Source: Clonostachys chloroleuca
Lineage: Eukaryota > Ascomycota > Sordariomycetes > Hypocreales > Bionectriaceae
Length of the DNA: 64,000 nucleotides
Direction of reading: 5' to 3'
Assembly (NCBI GenBank): GCA_037952775.1
Contig: JBANAY010000001.1
Location: 186,001 to 250,000, forward strand
Shown: in pieces, positions 11,001-21,697 of the stretch
How the letters are laid out: each line of letters begins with the position of its first letter
How positions within the stretch are numbered: the first letter of the stretch is position 1
Notes under the pieces: generated by a model
The model's database searches: none
Told to the model about the DNA's origin: nothing
The model's input: the letters and a program-made list of their open reading frames with translations, nothing else
Position numbers and translations under genes: made by a program

Positions 11001-12763
11001 TTCCTTGATATGGACTTAATGCTGTCGAATATCGCAATGTTCTGGCGGACGGTGAGCTCCTCCCACAAGACATTTTTTTGGGGACAGTGGCCGAAAGACG
11101 CCCCAGTCGAGGCGAAGCTTAAATCGATCGACCCAGAGGTGGGCACTTGCAATCCAGCGATGGAGTCAAGGGTCGTAGACTTGCCGCTGCCGTTGGCGCC
11201 CAGGAGCACCATCACCTCTCCTCGAACCACCTCCAGATTGAGTTGGTCTACGGCCGTAAAGTCTTCCAACGGTGTCCGAGTGAAGAAGTTGAAGAACCTT
11301 TGCAAAATAGTTGCGCTATATGTCTTTGTGAACTGGCGTAGCCGGACAGCAACTGCAAGGTCTGGCGGCTGGACTGTACGCCGACTGGATGCAGTGCCCC
11401 AGCAGAACTTCTCGACGAGGCCGCCTCCAAGGACATAAGTGACTGTATGAACTATTGTAAAGAGCCAGAACACGAGTATGGGCACACTAGAGTGGCCTAA
11501 AGGGAGAGGAGAGACAATGCTAGCAGCTTGGCCATGACTTTCCCATCTCGCGGTCAACTTGAGAAGATACATGTAGTTCATTGGGGGGAACAAGAGAGAC
11601 ACAAAGATGATCCAGCCGGCTGCAATGTCTCCAGAGACTAGGGCACCAACAGCCAGAATCAAGCTCACGATGACTGCCGTAAAGCCACTCATCTGTGACT
11701 TTTGAAAGCAGCAGCCAAAGAAGAGACCGCTCGAAGCGAGCGAGGTTCCAGCCAGTAGATGGGACAAGATCGGGATGATGATGGACGTATTAGTGAATGA
11801 CATAGCTCCGATGACGGCGCCCATGGCGATCCAGCCTGGCGCATATACGAATACAAAGGCGATAAGATGGGATAGCAGGCGTGCAGCCTGGGTCTCCCAG
11901 CGGCGAGTGTTGGGCATCATTGTGTCGAGGAGTTGTGCCATGCCAATCTCTCTCTCCGTCGCGACACGTCCGGCCAGCTGATAGACAACGCCAACCATGG
12001 CAATAAAGTAGGCAATGGCCAGTATCCTGTCGATTCTATCCATGAAACCTTCCTGTATCAGCCGTCTCTGATCCTCGTTGGTCATTGAGGTAAATGGAAT
12101 CTCAGATATAACTTGAGAAGCTGACTGCACGTCACCAGCAATGGCCAGATCTATGGCACGCTGCAATGGCAACGTGTAAATTTGGGGATCATTGTCTTCC
12201 GACTGGACATTTGAGCCGCCTTTGAGCGAGCCGTCGGCGCGAATGGTGTAATTCCATCTGCCACTCTCGCCCTCGGATGGCGACGAGTGAAATGTGGCTG
12301 CCGCGATACATTTGGATGTCCCGCTACTTGCGCTCTGGCATTGAGCCAGCAGTTCTGGTTCGCTTTTCAGCACGTTGATTTCGATTTCCGTGCTATTGAT
12401 AGAAGCTACGAGACTTGAAATAACGTGTTCAATCTCTCCGGCGCGGAAACCATTGTCAACAAAGACAAGTTGCTCTCGACCGCCGGAAGCATTACTCAGG
12501 CCGTCTGCAAGAGATCTGACTTTGTGAGGCTGCCCAATGCCTTGCTCTGTCGGAGCAAAGAAGAGGTTTTTAGAGTAGCACCTGACGTGTTATCAGCATG
12601 AAAAAGTTTTTATGGTAAGGATTATTGGTCTAGCCTACAGAAAAATAACAAACAAAATGGGAAATAGGAGTGCCCGGATTAGCGTAGAGATCCGGGGTCC
12701 AAATAGAACGATTCTCAGATCTTTTATGGTGAGGGCCCATACTTGGCGGAGGAAAAGCGCCAT
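8054..12763 (-). CDS. Full-size ABCA-type ABC transporter
   Basis: Predicted 1550 residues in two exons, 12763-12639 and 12581-8054, joined over a 57-bp intron. The first exon encodes the typical ABCA N terminus (MALFLRQVWALTIKDLR and a membrane helix), spliced in phase to LCYSKNLFFAP. Order is TMD1-NBD1-TMD2-NBD2. NBD1: Walker A GANGSGKST near residue 504, signature LSGGQKRKLQ, Walker B CCVDE near 614, H-loop TTHYLDEAD. NBD2: Walker A GPNGAGKTT near 1259, signature LSGGNKRKLSL, Walker B LLLDEPSSGMD near 1379, switch TTHSMEEA. Both sites keep the catalytic Glu. Large extracytoplasmic loops follow the first helix of each TMD, as in ABCA. The family moves lipids or amphipathic compounds; the substrate here is unknown. 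It is divergent from the Zn2Cys6 regulator at 13428, a common effector-regulator pairing. Confidence 0.93.
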
Positions 12764-13038
12764 TGGGAAAGTAGAAGGGATAAATGAGAGGTTTGCTCTA
12801 GGGATAAAGTGTGAAAGATTTCAAGGAGCTTGTTTGTTGCTGTATGTTTTTTTTTTTTTTTGGTGAATGACTGTTTGGTAAACAAGTCGACGTCGAGACT
12901 ATTTTATAGTTTATGTAACATCCTATCACTCTCATTGTGTGTCCCGGGAAGCCAATTCCAACAAATTATTTACAATCATCACAGCCACGATATTCATCTG
13001 AATTTGAGGCTTGAACTGCCCAGTTGTCGTTGAATAAA

Positions 13039-13048
13039 CGGGATTCCG
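13039..13048. promoter_or_regulatory. CGG-N4-CCG site 1
   Basis: CGGGATTCCG, followed by TT. Inverted CGG triplets with a fixed spacer are the classic target of Zn2Cys6 proteins. It is the near mirror image of site 3 at 13566. Confidence 0.45.
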
Positions 13049-13071
13049 TTCGTGCAGCTGCTTCGCCACGC

Positions 13072-13081
13072 CGGAATTCCG
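13072..13081. promoter_or_regulatory. CGG-N4-CCG site 2
   Basis: CGGAATTCCG, a perfect palindrome with the same 4-bp spacing as sites 1 and 3, only 23 bp after site 1. Confidence 0.45.
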
Positions 13082-13427
13082 TTTGACCACTGATCTTTTC
13101 CCTTTTGAGCCGTCCTCAACCTTGCCCATGCTGCTCACCCCATGGGAATCGAATCGGTGGCAACCCAAACAGGTACGCCGAGTTGAAGTTGAGAATAAGC
13201 TTAACCTGCCTCGTGGTGCCTCTGCCAGTATCAATGCCGAAGGCACTTACCTACCATTAGGTACCTTACCTTAAGATAGTACCTTTAATGAAACGCAATC
13301 AGCACAGCCCCCTTTGTTCAGACGCCCCACCCACTGCCAGGGACGCGACTGGCTTTTGAGGGCCGACGTCAGCAACGTAGCTGAGACTGAACCAGAGACA
13401 ACCTCCTCGAGATGAGGGTGACTGGTC

Positions 13428-15584
13428 ATGCCCAAGACGCTGGATCTGAAATCGTGCAGCGTATGCGCAAAGGCGAAAGCGCGATGTGATCTCGTGCCTG
13501 GCCAATCCAAGTGTGCGCGGTGAGTGATCGAACTGGCCGTTACCCCTTGCCCTTAATTCAAGGAACGGAATCCCGTTCGCCTGCCTGCCTACCTACATCG
13601 TTGCCTCCTTTTCTATTTGAAGCTATTAGAAAAGCCTCGCTGACATTGAACTCAGCTGTACACGACTAAACAAGGACTGCACATTGCAGCCGCGTGGTAG
13701 CCACAGCCGCAGGGCGGTGGCCACGCGATCCCACGGCCGACCGTACGTAGAGCCTGGCTCTTCATCCTCCGCCACAAGAGGTCTATCAATTTGTGCTGAT
13801 CGTACCGTTATCTAGGCATGCTCTCCCTCTCCAGCCAGGATCCAGCACTGCTGCAAGGACGTTTACCCCTGTAACAGCACATTTGGTAGATCCTAGTGGC
13901 TCAAATGGCTCTACTTCTCAAGATCCTTCTCCTAGGTCTGCCATTGACCACTCGGTTCCGCCTAGATCATCCATCTTCACCGACCCAGAACGCCGTGCAC
14001 CTGAGATGCTCAACCTGTATCGTAGCGACATGATGCCGCTCTTTCCCTTCGTTATCATTCCACCTCACATGGCTCCGGCCGAGTTGTTTCGTGAGAAACC
14101 CGTCCTTTTCATGATCATCATCGCGGTGACGTGTCAGCACGATGTGGAATTGCAATCAAGGCTCTGTAGTTTGTGCCGAACGGAGTTCGCTCATCGAATT
14201 TGGGACCAGAGCGAGGTCTCGTTAGACCTCCTTCAGGGCATCTTGGTCTTCATAGCTTGGTGAGCACTTCTTGGTTATCACGTCATGTTTAATGGAGATG
14301 CTTACGGACTTTGAAAGGCGCCACGTCCACGTACATCTCGGCTCAAAGCTTTCCAGCCTCATTCATAGTGCTATAGCTCTCGCGGTAGATCTCGACATCT
14401 ACCATGAGCCTCACCAGGCTGCAAAGGCCCGACTCGGTGCCCTGGATGGCTCCGAAGATTCTGTTGGCAGCGGGGGTTGAGAACTTTGGAACAGCGGCGA
14501 GCGCAACTTGGCCTTTTCTGGCTGTCTTCAGTGTACGTCAAGAAGCACCGTTTTGGAAGCAATAAGCGACTGACCACTTGTTGTTTTACGACGCAGACTT
14601 TCGGCCTGTCTACAAGATGTTGCTGGTGTAAAGTCGAGCGCATCAGTAGCCAACAGCTGCCACATGTTGGAACAGGCTAAAGACCTTCCATCAGACTTGC
14701 ACTTAGTGAGATTAGTACAGTTGCAGATTACAGCCGAGACAGTTATCGCGGCCATCAGTGAAGATGATGGAGGGAATAATTTGAACTTTTCAGCATATGC
14801 AATGTTCGATTTGCTCGGAAGGGAGGTTAAGAAAGCTGATCCCTCAGGCTTGCTGCCCAGTGACGGGTCTTCGTCTAGTAAGCCTCAATCACATTTGCCA
14901 CGTGCCCAATGGGCCACTTCAACAAGGGCTAATGCTAAACCTTTGGACCTCTTAGTCCTCCTCTCGTTATCCTACCACATGTTACGTCTACTGCTTTATC
15001 GAACCTATTTGGATGAGGTGTCCCATAGCATGAGCCATGGTGATCTACATGCCCACGGCATTAGTGCCGCGGCTCGGTGCATTTCGCTCGTCTTTTCAAC
15101 TGTCGACGCTGCCAAAGCGGCAATCACGGCTTTCTTGACCCTTGATAGCGATATTCTATTATCTTTGCCATACCCTCATTGGATTCAGATGGGCCACGCC
15201 ATTCGTACTTTAGCTCGTATCCTTGCCATGAAGTCGGAGGCATCAGAGGCTCTCCCAGCCGTCGAACTTCTCAAGCTTCTTGAACAAGTGCCGACAAAGG
15301 TAGAAGAAGCGATGGGTCGAGGCATGCAATGTCCTATGCCCAGACGTTTGCCCGCCATCTTCCAGGGTTTCGGAAAGACCGTGTCAGGCATCGCCAGAAG
15401 CACAGGTATTAACACCACAACGGAGATGCCCCTAGAGGTCGAAAACGGGCAGACCAGCCGGCTCGATTCCAGCCTACTTAACGGTATGAACATGGAGTTG
15501 TACGAGGAAGATGAGGACTTTATGATGAATATATTTTCGGACGGTGGATTTCAATTGAACTTTGATCCACGGTGGACCTATTGA
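13428..15584 (+). pseudogene. Zn2Cys6 transcription factor with a one-base frameshift
   Basis: A fungal regulator rebuilt from five exons: 13428-13519, 13656-13742, 13816-14259, 14318-14532, 14597-15584. The short first two exons hold a complete binuclear zinc cluster: Cys10, 13, 20, 29, 32 and 39, read as SCSVCAKAKARCD and then KC-ARC-TRLNKDC across the intron. Exons 3-5 carry the fungal-specific middle homology region (QGILVFIAW, LAVDLDIYHEP, LEQRRAQLGLFWLSS, LPSDLHLVRLVQLQ). In exon 4 the frame meets a TGA at 14478-14480, while the conserved RTLEQRR segment continues in another frame. A one-base loss in the G run at 14472-14476 accounts for this. With that base allowed, the model closes at about 608 residues. 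The frameshift may be real inactivation or an assembly error. The gene is divergent from the ABC transporter, a likely target. CGG-N4-CCG sites lie in its promoter and first intron. Confidence 0.8.
13566..13575. promoter_or_regulatory. CGG-N4-CCG site 3 (in intron 1 of the regulator)
   Basis: CGGAATCCCG, preceded by AA and followed by TT. It lies inside the regulator's 136-bp first intron, which is twice the usual intron length in this window. It is nearly the reverse complement of site 1. Confidence 0.4.
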
Positions 15585-16290
15585 AATACGTAGTACACAC
15601 GGCTCATTGGCGTAGTATTGCTGCTATCTGAGTCAATGAAAATGTAAAAATCAAACATAACGGACTATTTATCACGGTTATTCCTAACTAAGCTAAATCT
15701 TCCCTACTAATAATAGTACATATGCAACCTTGAAATGCTTCATATCTCCTAAAGCATTAGAAGCAAGTGCTTTGGATCACACGGCTAATATTGCCTTATC
15801 TGAGAAGCCGTCTTCTTATCCAAGCGCTCCCTTCTTAGACCTCTCAGCCATCATCAAACCGCACCAGTAGCATTGGTCATCCCCGCCAGCACCGCCAAGA
15901 CTCGACAGCTCCCTACCCGCCGGTTAAAACGTAGGTATTGTTTTGTAATAGTGTAAGTTTCCCGCACCAATGATGAATATCCGCCATTGTTTTCGGCAAT
16001 TACCTCTTTGGCGCTAAACAAAAACAAGGAGGTGGTTATGGAAGACATCTCAGTTTGTGCGGATTCGCGTGCCCTGTTCTTGCCAAACATGAACTGTGGC
16101 AATCTGGAGGTATGCTTAGCCAGCTTCCCCAGAATTTCGTAACACCCTTGCCTTGGAGAATAACGGCTAGACTTAAAAAGGGTGGTTATGTCCACGACTT
16201 GCCTACGAACTTCGAATAGAATTGGCAGAGAGATTTAAACCAATCTCCATATCTTCTTTTTCATTTGTACTCTCTCCAACCTGTTACAAT
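15585..16290. other. Intergenic region before the first GH43 gene
   Basis: Nothing with family resemblance is seen. A minus-strand open frame at 15854-16195 has no ATG at its head and no recognisable motif. The segment presumably contains the regulator's 3' end and the GH43 promoter. Confidence 0.4.
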
Positions 16291-17649
16291 ATGAGCTACC
16301 AGTCAAGACTCATGTTCGCAGTCCTATTCTTATCAAGCCTACTTGTTGGGCTTGGGACTGCTGATAACCCAGTTGTGCAGACGATATACACCGCTGATCC
16401 CGCTCCCATCGTGCACGATGGGCGTTTGTGGCTCTTTACCGGCCATAACGAAGATGGATCTACAAACTTTGATATGAGGGACTAGCATCTTTTCTCCACC
16501 GACGACATGACAAATTGGCAACACCATGGTGTAGTCATGTCCTTGGCGACATTCAGCTGGGCTAAAGAAAGAGCTTGGGCTGGCCATGTTGTTGCCAGAA
16601 ACGGCCGTTTCTATTACTATGTTCCCATATCAAAGGCTGATGGTGGTGCTATGGCAATTGGCGTGGCCGTAGCCGATGCCATTACGGGACCATACGTCGA
16701 TGCTCTCGGCCATTCCCTAGTTGACAATACTGAGATTGACCCCGCTATCTTCATCGACGATGACAGCCAAGCCTATCTATACTGGGGCAATCCTAGCTTG
16801 CTGTATGTTCTTCTGAATGAAGACATGATTTCATACTCTGGTAATATTCAGAAAGTTGAGCTCACAGCTGAGAGCTTTGGTGCCCGTCTCAACCATCCGA
16901 CAAGAACAACCATGTATGAAGAGGGACCGTGGCTTCACAAAAGAGGAGACATCTACTATATGTCCTTTGCAGCTGATTGCTGTCAAGAAAATCTCCAGTA
17001 CTCGACTGGGCCAAGTGCAACGGGCCCATGGACTTACCGCGGAATTCTCATGGACCGTGAAGGTTCTTCATTTACAAACCACGGTGGCATCGTTCAATTT
17101 CAAGGCCAAGACTATCTATTCTATCACAACGGCGCTCTACCAGGAGGCGGCGGGTTTACGCGATCTGTGTGTGTAGAGGCTTTGTACTACAACGAAGATG
17201 GCACGATACAGCAGGTGCAGATGAGTCGCAGCGGTCCGGCACAAATCAGAAGTCTTGACCCGTATATCCAACATGAGGCCGAGACGATTTCCTGGAGCCA
17301 AGGCATTGAGACCGAAGAATCTGGAGAGGGTACATTGAATATCTGGTCGATCAACAACGATGACTACATCAAAGTGCAAGGTGTAAATTTTGGGGCAGGC
17401 GCAGCAAGCTTCTCTGCTCGCGTCGCTTCCGCGCTCAACGGAGGATCAATTGAGCTGCGACTTGACGCCCTTACTGGGCAACTAGTGGGCGCATGCATCG
17501 TTCCGGGGACAGGTGGTTGGCAGACTTATGTGACTGTCTCGTGCGACCTTACCAATGCAAGTGGCCTTCATGATTTATACTTTGTCTTCAAGGGTGAAGG
17601 CAGCTTGGACTTGTTCAACTTCAACTGGTGGCAGTTTAGAGCGGCTTAG
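16291..17649 (+). pseudogene. GH43 glycosidase with CBM6-like domain, premature TAG
   Basis: One uninterrupted reading direction of 453 codons, except for a TAG at codon 65 (16483-16485). Residues 1-24 are a good signal peptide (MSYQSRLMFAVLFLSSLLVG), so the product would be secreted. The GH43 five-bladed propeller (~25-310) shows the three expected acids: Asp in YTADPAP, Asp in TEIDPAIF, Glu in YEEGPWL. A beta-sandwich carbohydrate-binding module of the CBM6 type follows (~320-452, from HEAETISWS to FNFNWWQF). Family members act on arabinan or xylan side chains. The stop falls where the family usually has Trp (RD-W-H), so it is a TGG-to-TAG change, in the CpA context of RIP on the other strand. 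The frame after the stop is intact, so inactivation is recent, or the stop is a sequence error. Confidence 0.85.
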
Positions 17650-18692
17650 GCACATTGTACAGATTTCAGATGTCCTTATGACCACCTACCACTACATCAC
17701 AGTTCCTCTGTCATGTGTAGCAGCATACTAGCAGAGGCATTTCCGTAATGTATTGGAAATCGTTGATGCAGTTTGTATTTCGCAACGGCGGACAGTATGT
17801 TATCTATAGTTGAATTGATAATGGCTTTCTCACCAAGGATGTTTAGTTATCTGGTATAAATGAATATCTTCTATCGCTTCTTTTATATAATTGATGGACA
17901 ATGGCTTCCAAATGGAATCGCCTTTCCACTACGTAGTGTTGTTAGTAGATGATATTGCCTTGCAAATCTTCTAGCCTGCCTCTCACTATTTATGGGCTGT
18001 TATACTTAAGCTTGGCTTGGCTTAATTTCTCCTCATTTACTTGAGATGATGATTTGTCTACAAAGTACTAGCTATGACAGGGAGAGTGTATTTCACAATC
18101 GACGGTACCATCCTTGATTGTCTAAGCCTAATGATCAAGATAATAGTCCGCGATTATATCGAGACAATTTATTTCAAACTCAAATTACGAAGGCGAGGTT
18201 TTCATTTTGGGAACCAGCCTTCCTACTGAACTACTTCTTACTCTTGCTCTAGAAGGAAGACGAGTAGCTTCACAATATAGCTTTCCGATATAACTAACGA
18301 GATACTTTAAATCCAAACCGAATAGGAGTAGAGCCGAATTCACTTAGATATTCATGACGAAGTCTACGTGATATAGGGTAGGTGTGGTCTACGAATGTGG
18401 CTTATATCAGCTATGATACGGAATTGGACAATGAAATTGAGTATAGTTGCTTGTCTTGAGCTGGCTAGAGTAGAAGCTTATACCATGGCTATTTCATCGC
18501 TCTTCCTAAACTCGAATACTTTGTGCGATATGGTGCGACGATAGTCGAAAAAATGTGTCCTAATCCCAACGTTGCGTTTTTGCCCCATCGGCTGCCATTT
18601 CGAAACATGAAATATACCATGACCCCCCTCCACCTTATCCCACGGTATAGGGCAATCTGGAGCACCATGCCGCTCATATTCTTTTAGTGGAC
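17650..18692. other. 1-kb intergenic region between the two GH43 genes
   Basis: Somewhat AT-richer than its neighbours. No ORF of family type, no terminal repeats and no RNA gene were recognised. Both GH43 genes point their 3' ends into it. Confidence 0.4.
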
Positions 18693-19736
18693 CTAGAATG
18701 GGTACTTTGAGAGCAGGAGGTCATACTCAGCCTGCGTCACTGAAAAAACCGACCCATGCTTGATGGATGGGGGAATTCCATTGGAACTTGTCGGCTCCCA
18801 AGCATTGTTCAGAATATCAGTCGTTTCGTAGGCGATATACTGTATGTAGTCGTCAACCCACAGATAGTATTTGTCTGCAACCACGTTGTCTTGGTAGGCC
18901 AAGGTACCCTCGCGTGGACTTTCCTCGCGCGCATTGCCGGGAATACGGTCCCATGTCCCAAAAATGCCAGTGGTGGTCTTCTCTGCGAAGATTTGACTGG
19001 TCGTGACGTTCTTCAAGAACCGAACGTAGTTTCCAGGAGCCCCTAGGTATTGGAACTCTTGGTCTATGACAGAGGTGTCGGCAAAAGAGACATAGTCCCT
19101 AGGGGTCGAAAACGTGGCAAAATCTGTGGTAAAGCTCGTGCGAATCCGATCGTAGGTTGCCCACCCGGAGTGGGCGGGGTTATCGTAGAACCTTGAGGAC
19201 CAAAAGACATCCCAACCTCCCTTCGTCTCGTCGTAAACTGCCGAAGGAGCCCAGACCATTCCTGCGTCAGGTATTTCGACAGTCGGGAGGTACGGACCAC
19301 TCCAGTCCGCCAGGTTGGGCGATGTCCAGACCACTATTCCCAGACTTCCGTTCCTGGTAGCCGTGTCCCAGCTAAAGCCAGGCACGGTAATGTCAAGATC
19401 TTTAGTGGGTATTAGTGTTGTGATTTTGGACACTGTGAGAGGGTCATACCGGTTGCAATCAAGTAAAAGACTGATCGATCGGAATTGGTGGTCAGATATG
19501 GATCCCTGATGCCACCGGTGCCGATATCAGGGTTGAGAATCGATTTTCCCTGATTCAACTGTTGGAAGTTGATAGGGTCATTTCCAACGGAAGAAATTGC
19601 TCGATATTGTGTGAATTGTCAAAGAATCCGGTCATGAGATAACCTGCAAAAGGTTCATCGCGACGTTCAGGAATGACGCTCGCTGTTGCACAGATAGCCA
19701 AAGTGATGACTGAAGCTGTAAAGGTTGGAGACGCAT
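18693..19736 (-). pseudogene. GH43-type glycosidase with frameshift(s)
   Basis: A second GH43-like secreted enzyme, different in subfamily from its neighbour. Exon 2 (19399-18693) and exon 1 (from 19450 upward) join over a 50-bp GT-AG intron at 19449-19400 to give FYLIATDLDITVPGFSWD. Recognisable segments are GTGGIRDPYLTTNS, MVWAPSAVYDETKGGWDVFW, VIDQEFQYLG and IKHGSVFSVTQAEYDLLL. Exon 1 is broken. The segment AGYLMTGFFDNSHNIEQFL runs in one frame, and SVGNDPINFQQLNQGKSIL continues in another, with the switch near 19585-19595. The hydrophobic signal-like stretch TASVITLAICATASV has no ATG in its own frame. The nearest ATG (19736) is out of frame, implying a second indel near 19725. The N-terminal limit is therefore approximate. 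Confidence 0.7.
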
Positions 19737-20396
19737 TCTGGGGTTCTGTGCAATGGGGTTCAACACTGTGGTCTGATGAAGGCTGATGGGTCTCTATGAG
19801 TCCGTTGTTGGTGTTCAAGTTCCCTATAAATACCTTTGGGGCCAAGATTGATCTGAGCTATCTAAAAACGATTTCACTGGAGCGCAATATTTCTTAATCA
19901 GCACAAGGATCTGCATTTCGAGCAGTTTCAAATGCTCTCGGATAATATCAAGTTGAAGTGATGCCAAGTGATGTCGGGAAAGCTACCGCACCAATAATCT
20001 GGACTGAGTCGACTTTTCGCAATGCGGAGATGCGGGGATACAGGGAGGCCTCAGCTTTTTGCCGGGAACACACTCTGTTTAGGTACAGTTGGTGGGCAAA
20101 AGTTTGCGATTGGCGACGGCTCCTACGTAATAACCCTTATATTGACGCCGCGTACGTCGCCACGCGTGAGTTCATTCACTGAAGGTGGCCTTACAATGTG
20201 ACATGTCAACGTAGCATAGCCAAAGGACGAATGCCCCAGTTGACGCCTTCCCCGAGGCGAGGTAGATTCTGGCAGACACGCGATGCAATTTGGCTGCCTT
20301 CTTCTCCATGGTTAGCCCAACCACTGCGCCTTGGGCCGCTATTCAATATATACCAGATAGTTTGTTGCGCACCGCGAGTTGATGCCAGATTTTGTA
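19737..20396. other. Intergenic region, GH43-like to dienelactone hydrolase
   Basis: The promoter side of the GH43-like relic and the 3' side of the dienelactone hydrolase. Nothing else could be identified; the short open frames in it lack motifs. Confidence 0.4.
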
Positions 20397-21286
20397 TTAA
20401 AGAGTATCAAAGTAATTTTCAAACCAGGCAACTGCTTGTAGAAATGCCTGGTCCTTGGCAAAACGTTCTGTTTTAACTGAGGGATCTCCTCTCACCGCAA
20501 AGCCATGTTCCACCCCAGAGAAAAGGTTAATCTGGTAACGGTGATTTGCCTTGGCTAAAACTTTTTCCGACTCATGGCGCTTTTCTGTCGTGAAGATGTC
20601 ATCCTTCTCTGCTGCAGCAATTGAGAGCGGTCCAGAGATGGCTGCAAGCTCCTCAGCCTCGACAAAAGATGGGTGAGCAATGAAGCCACATTCGATGCCA
20701 TTTTTATAATGACGGATAACGTACTGTGATGTCGTTAAACGTGACTAGTGACAGGGAATATGGTTTTAAGAGGGCGAAGTTGCTGAACCGGCCTTACCTT
20801 AGCTCCCAGGCAATATCCCACAGCTCCAATACGAGCTAACCCAAGAGACTTCAAGTGAGCTAAGCCTTTCAAGATGATAGGATCAATGGCTTCTGGCGTG
20901 TGGGGGTTGTTTCCGTTCGACCCATTGGATAACCAGCCCATGATGTCGAAATCCTCTGGCATTTCTAAAGGCGCCGGATCTCCATTGAAAATGTCCAAAA
21001 CGAGACAAGTGTAGCCTTGCGTAGCAAAGAGATCTGCCATGAGCTTGGAGTTCTGCCAAATGCCCAGAATGTCAGGTATATAGAGAATGCCTATACTCTG
21101 CGACTCGACGCTCTTTGGAGGCACTGACAGATAGGCCTCGAAGCTGCCGTCAATGACGATGGAGCTTCCATTTGGAGTTCCTCTATTAAACTTAGAAGAA
21201 GCATACCTTGTACAGTTTCAAACATTCAGGACTTACTCGTGTAGGGCTCCCATGGAGCAACACCGACCGGGGGCGAGAGACGCCAT
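20397..21286 (-). CDS. Dienelactone hydrolase family protein, 3 exons
   Basis: Predicted 253-residue cytosolic alpha/beta-hydrolase. Exons 21286-21237, 21182-20798 and 20723-20397, all GT-AG and in phase. The start MASLAPGRCCSMGALHEG is the usual N terminus of fungal dienelactone hydrolases and is encoded mainly by the 50-bp first exon. The triad is visible: Cys in GAVGYCLGAK, Asp in AAAEKDDIF, His in SGVEHGF. The length matches the family (~250). The bacterial prototype opens dienelactones in chlorocatechol breakdown; fungal members are broader and many have no known substrate. Divergent from another gene of related fold at 21698. Confidence 0.9.
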
Positions 21287-21697
21287 AGCTTGCACCTGTA
21301 AAATAAAGTTTGGGAGCCTGGCTTATGCTGGAATGCAGGAAGGTTGGCCTGAACTTTGAAGAGACGGCATTATAATCAATAGCCTACTCTGTGAGGGAAC
21401 CGGTGTGCGGGCCGATGTATCTCGAGAAAGGCCGGCAAACTCAGTAGACTAGCGGCTAACGGCTAAGGGATCTGGCACCGGCAGCGGATGAGGTCCGACC
21501 GATAATCGGATGTGCGATAAAGGACGAAATACGCGGGGTCTTGTTCTGAGTGGAGGCAACGGCTGACGAACGACGACGTAATGGTCTAACCTTCAAAAAA
21601 ACACGAACACCAGTTGGTTGCCAGCTCCTCCTCTCATCATTGATGATTTGATTTCAACCTCCTTGACCTTCGATACTTGATCTCATTCAGCCAAGTC
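21287..21697. promoter_or_regulatory. Divergent promoter between two hydrolase genes
   Basis: A 411-bp region between divergent starts at 21286 and 21698. It contains several CCG/CGG triplets (for example around 21498-21510) but no clear dyad of the N4 type. Confidence 0.35.

Larger units (their letters stand above)
12764..13427. promoter_or_regulatory. Divergent promoter, ABC transporter / Zn2Cys6 regulator
   Basis: A 664-bp intergenic stretch between divergent genes. It includes a T-run at about 12846-12860 and two CGG-N4-CCG palindromes, at 13039-13048 and 13072-13081. A third lies in the regulator's first intron. Small ORFs here have no family resemblance and are ignored. Confidence 0.5.

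Noticed and set aside
14430..14480. A short intron that would repair the regulator frameshift
   Set aside because: The only GT...AG pair in range spans about 34 bp, too short, and leads into the wrong frame.
15854..16195. Minus-strand open frame of 113 codons
   Set aside because: No ATG at its head (GTG), no motif, no partner exons; looks like chance.
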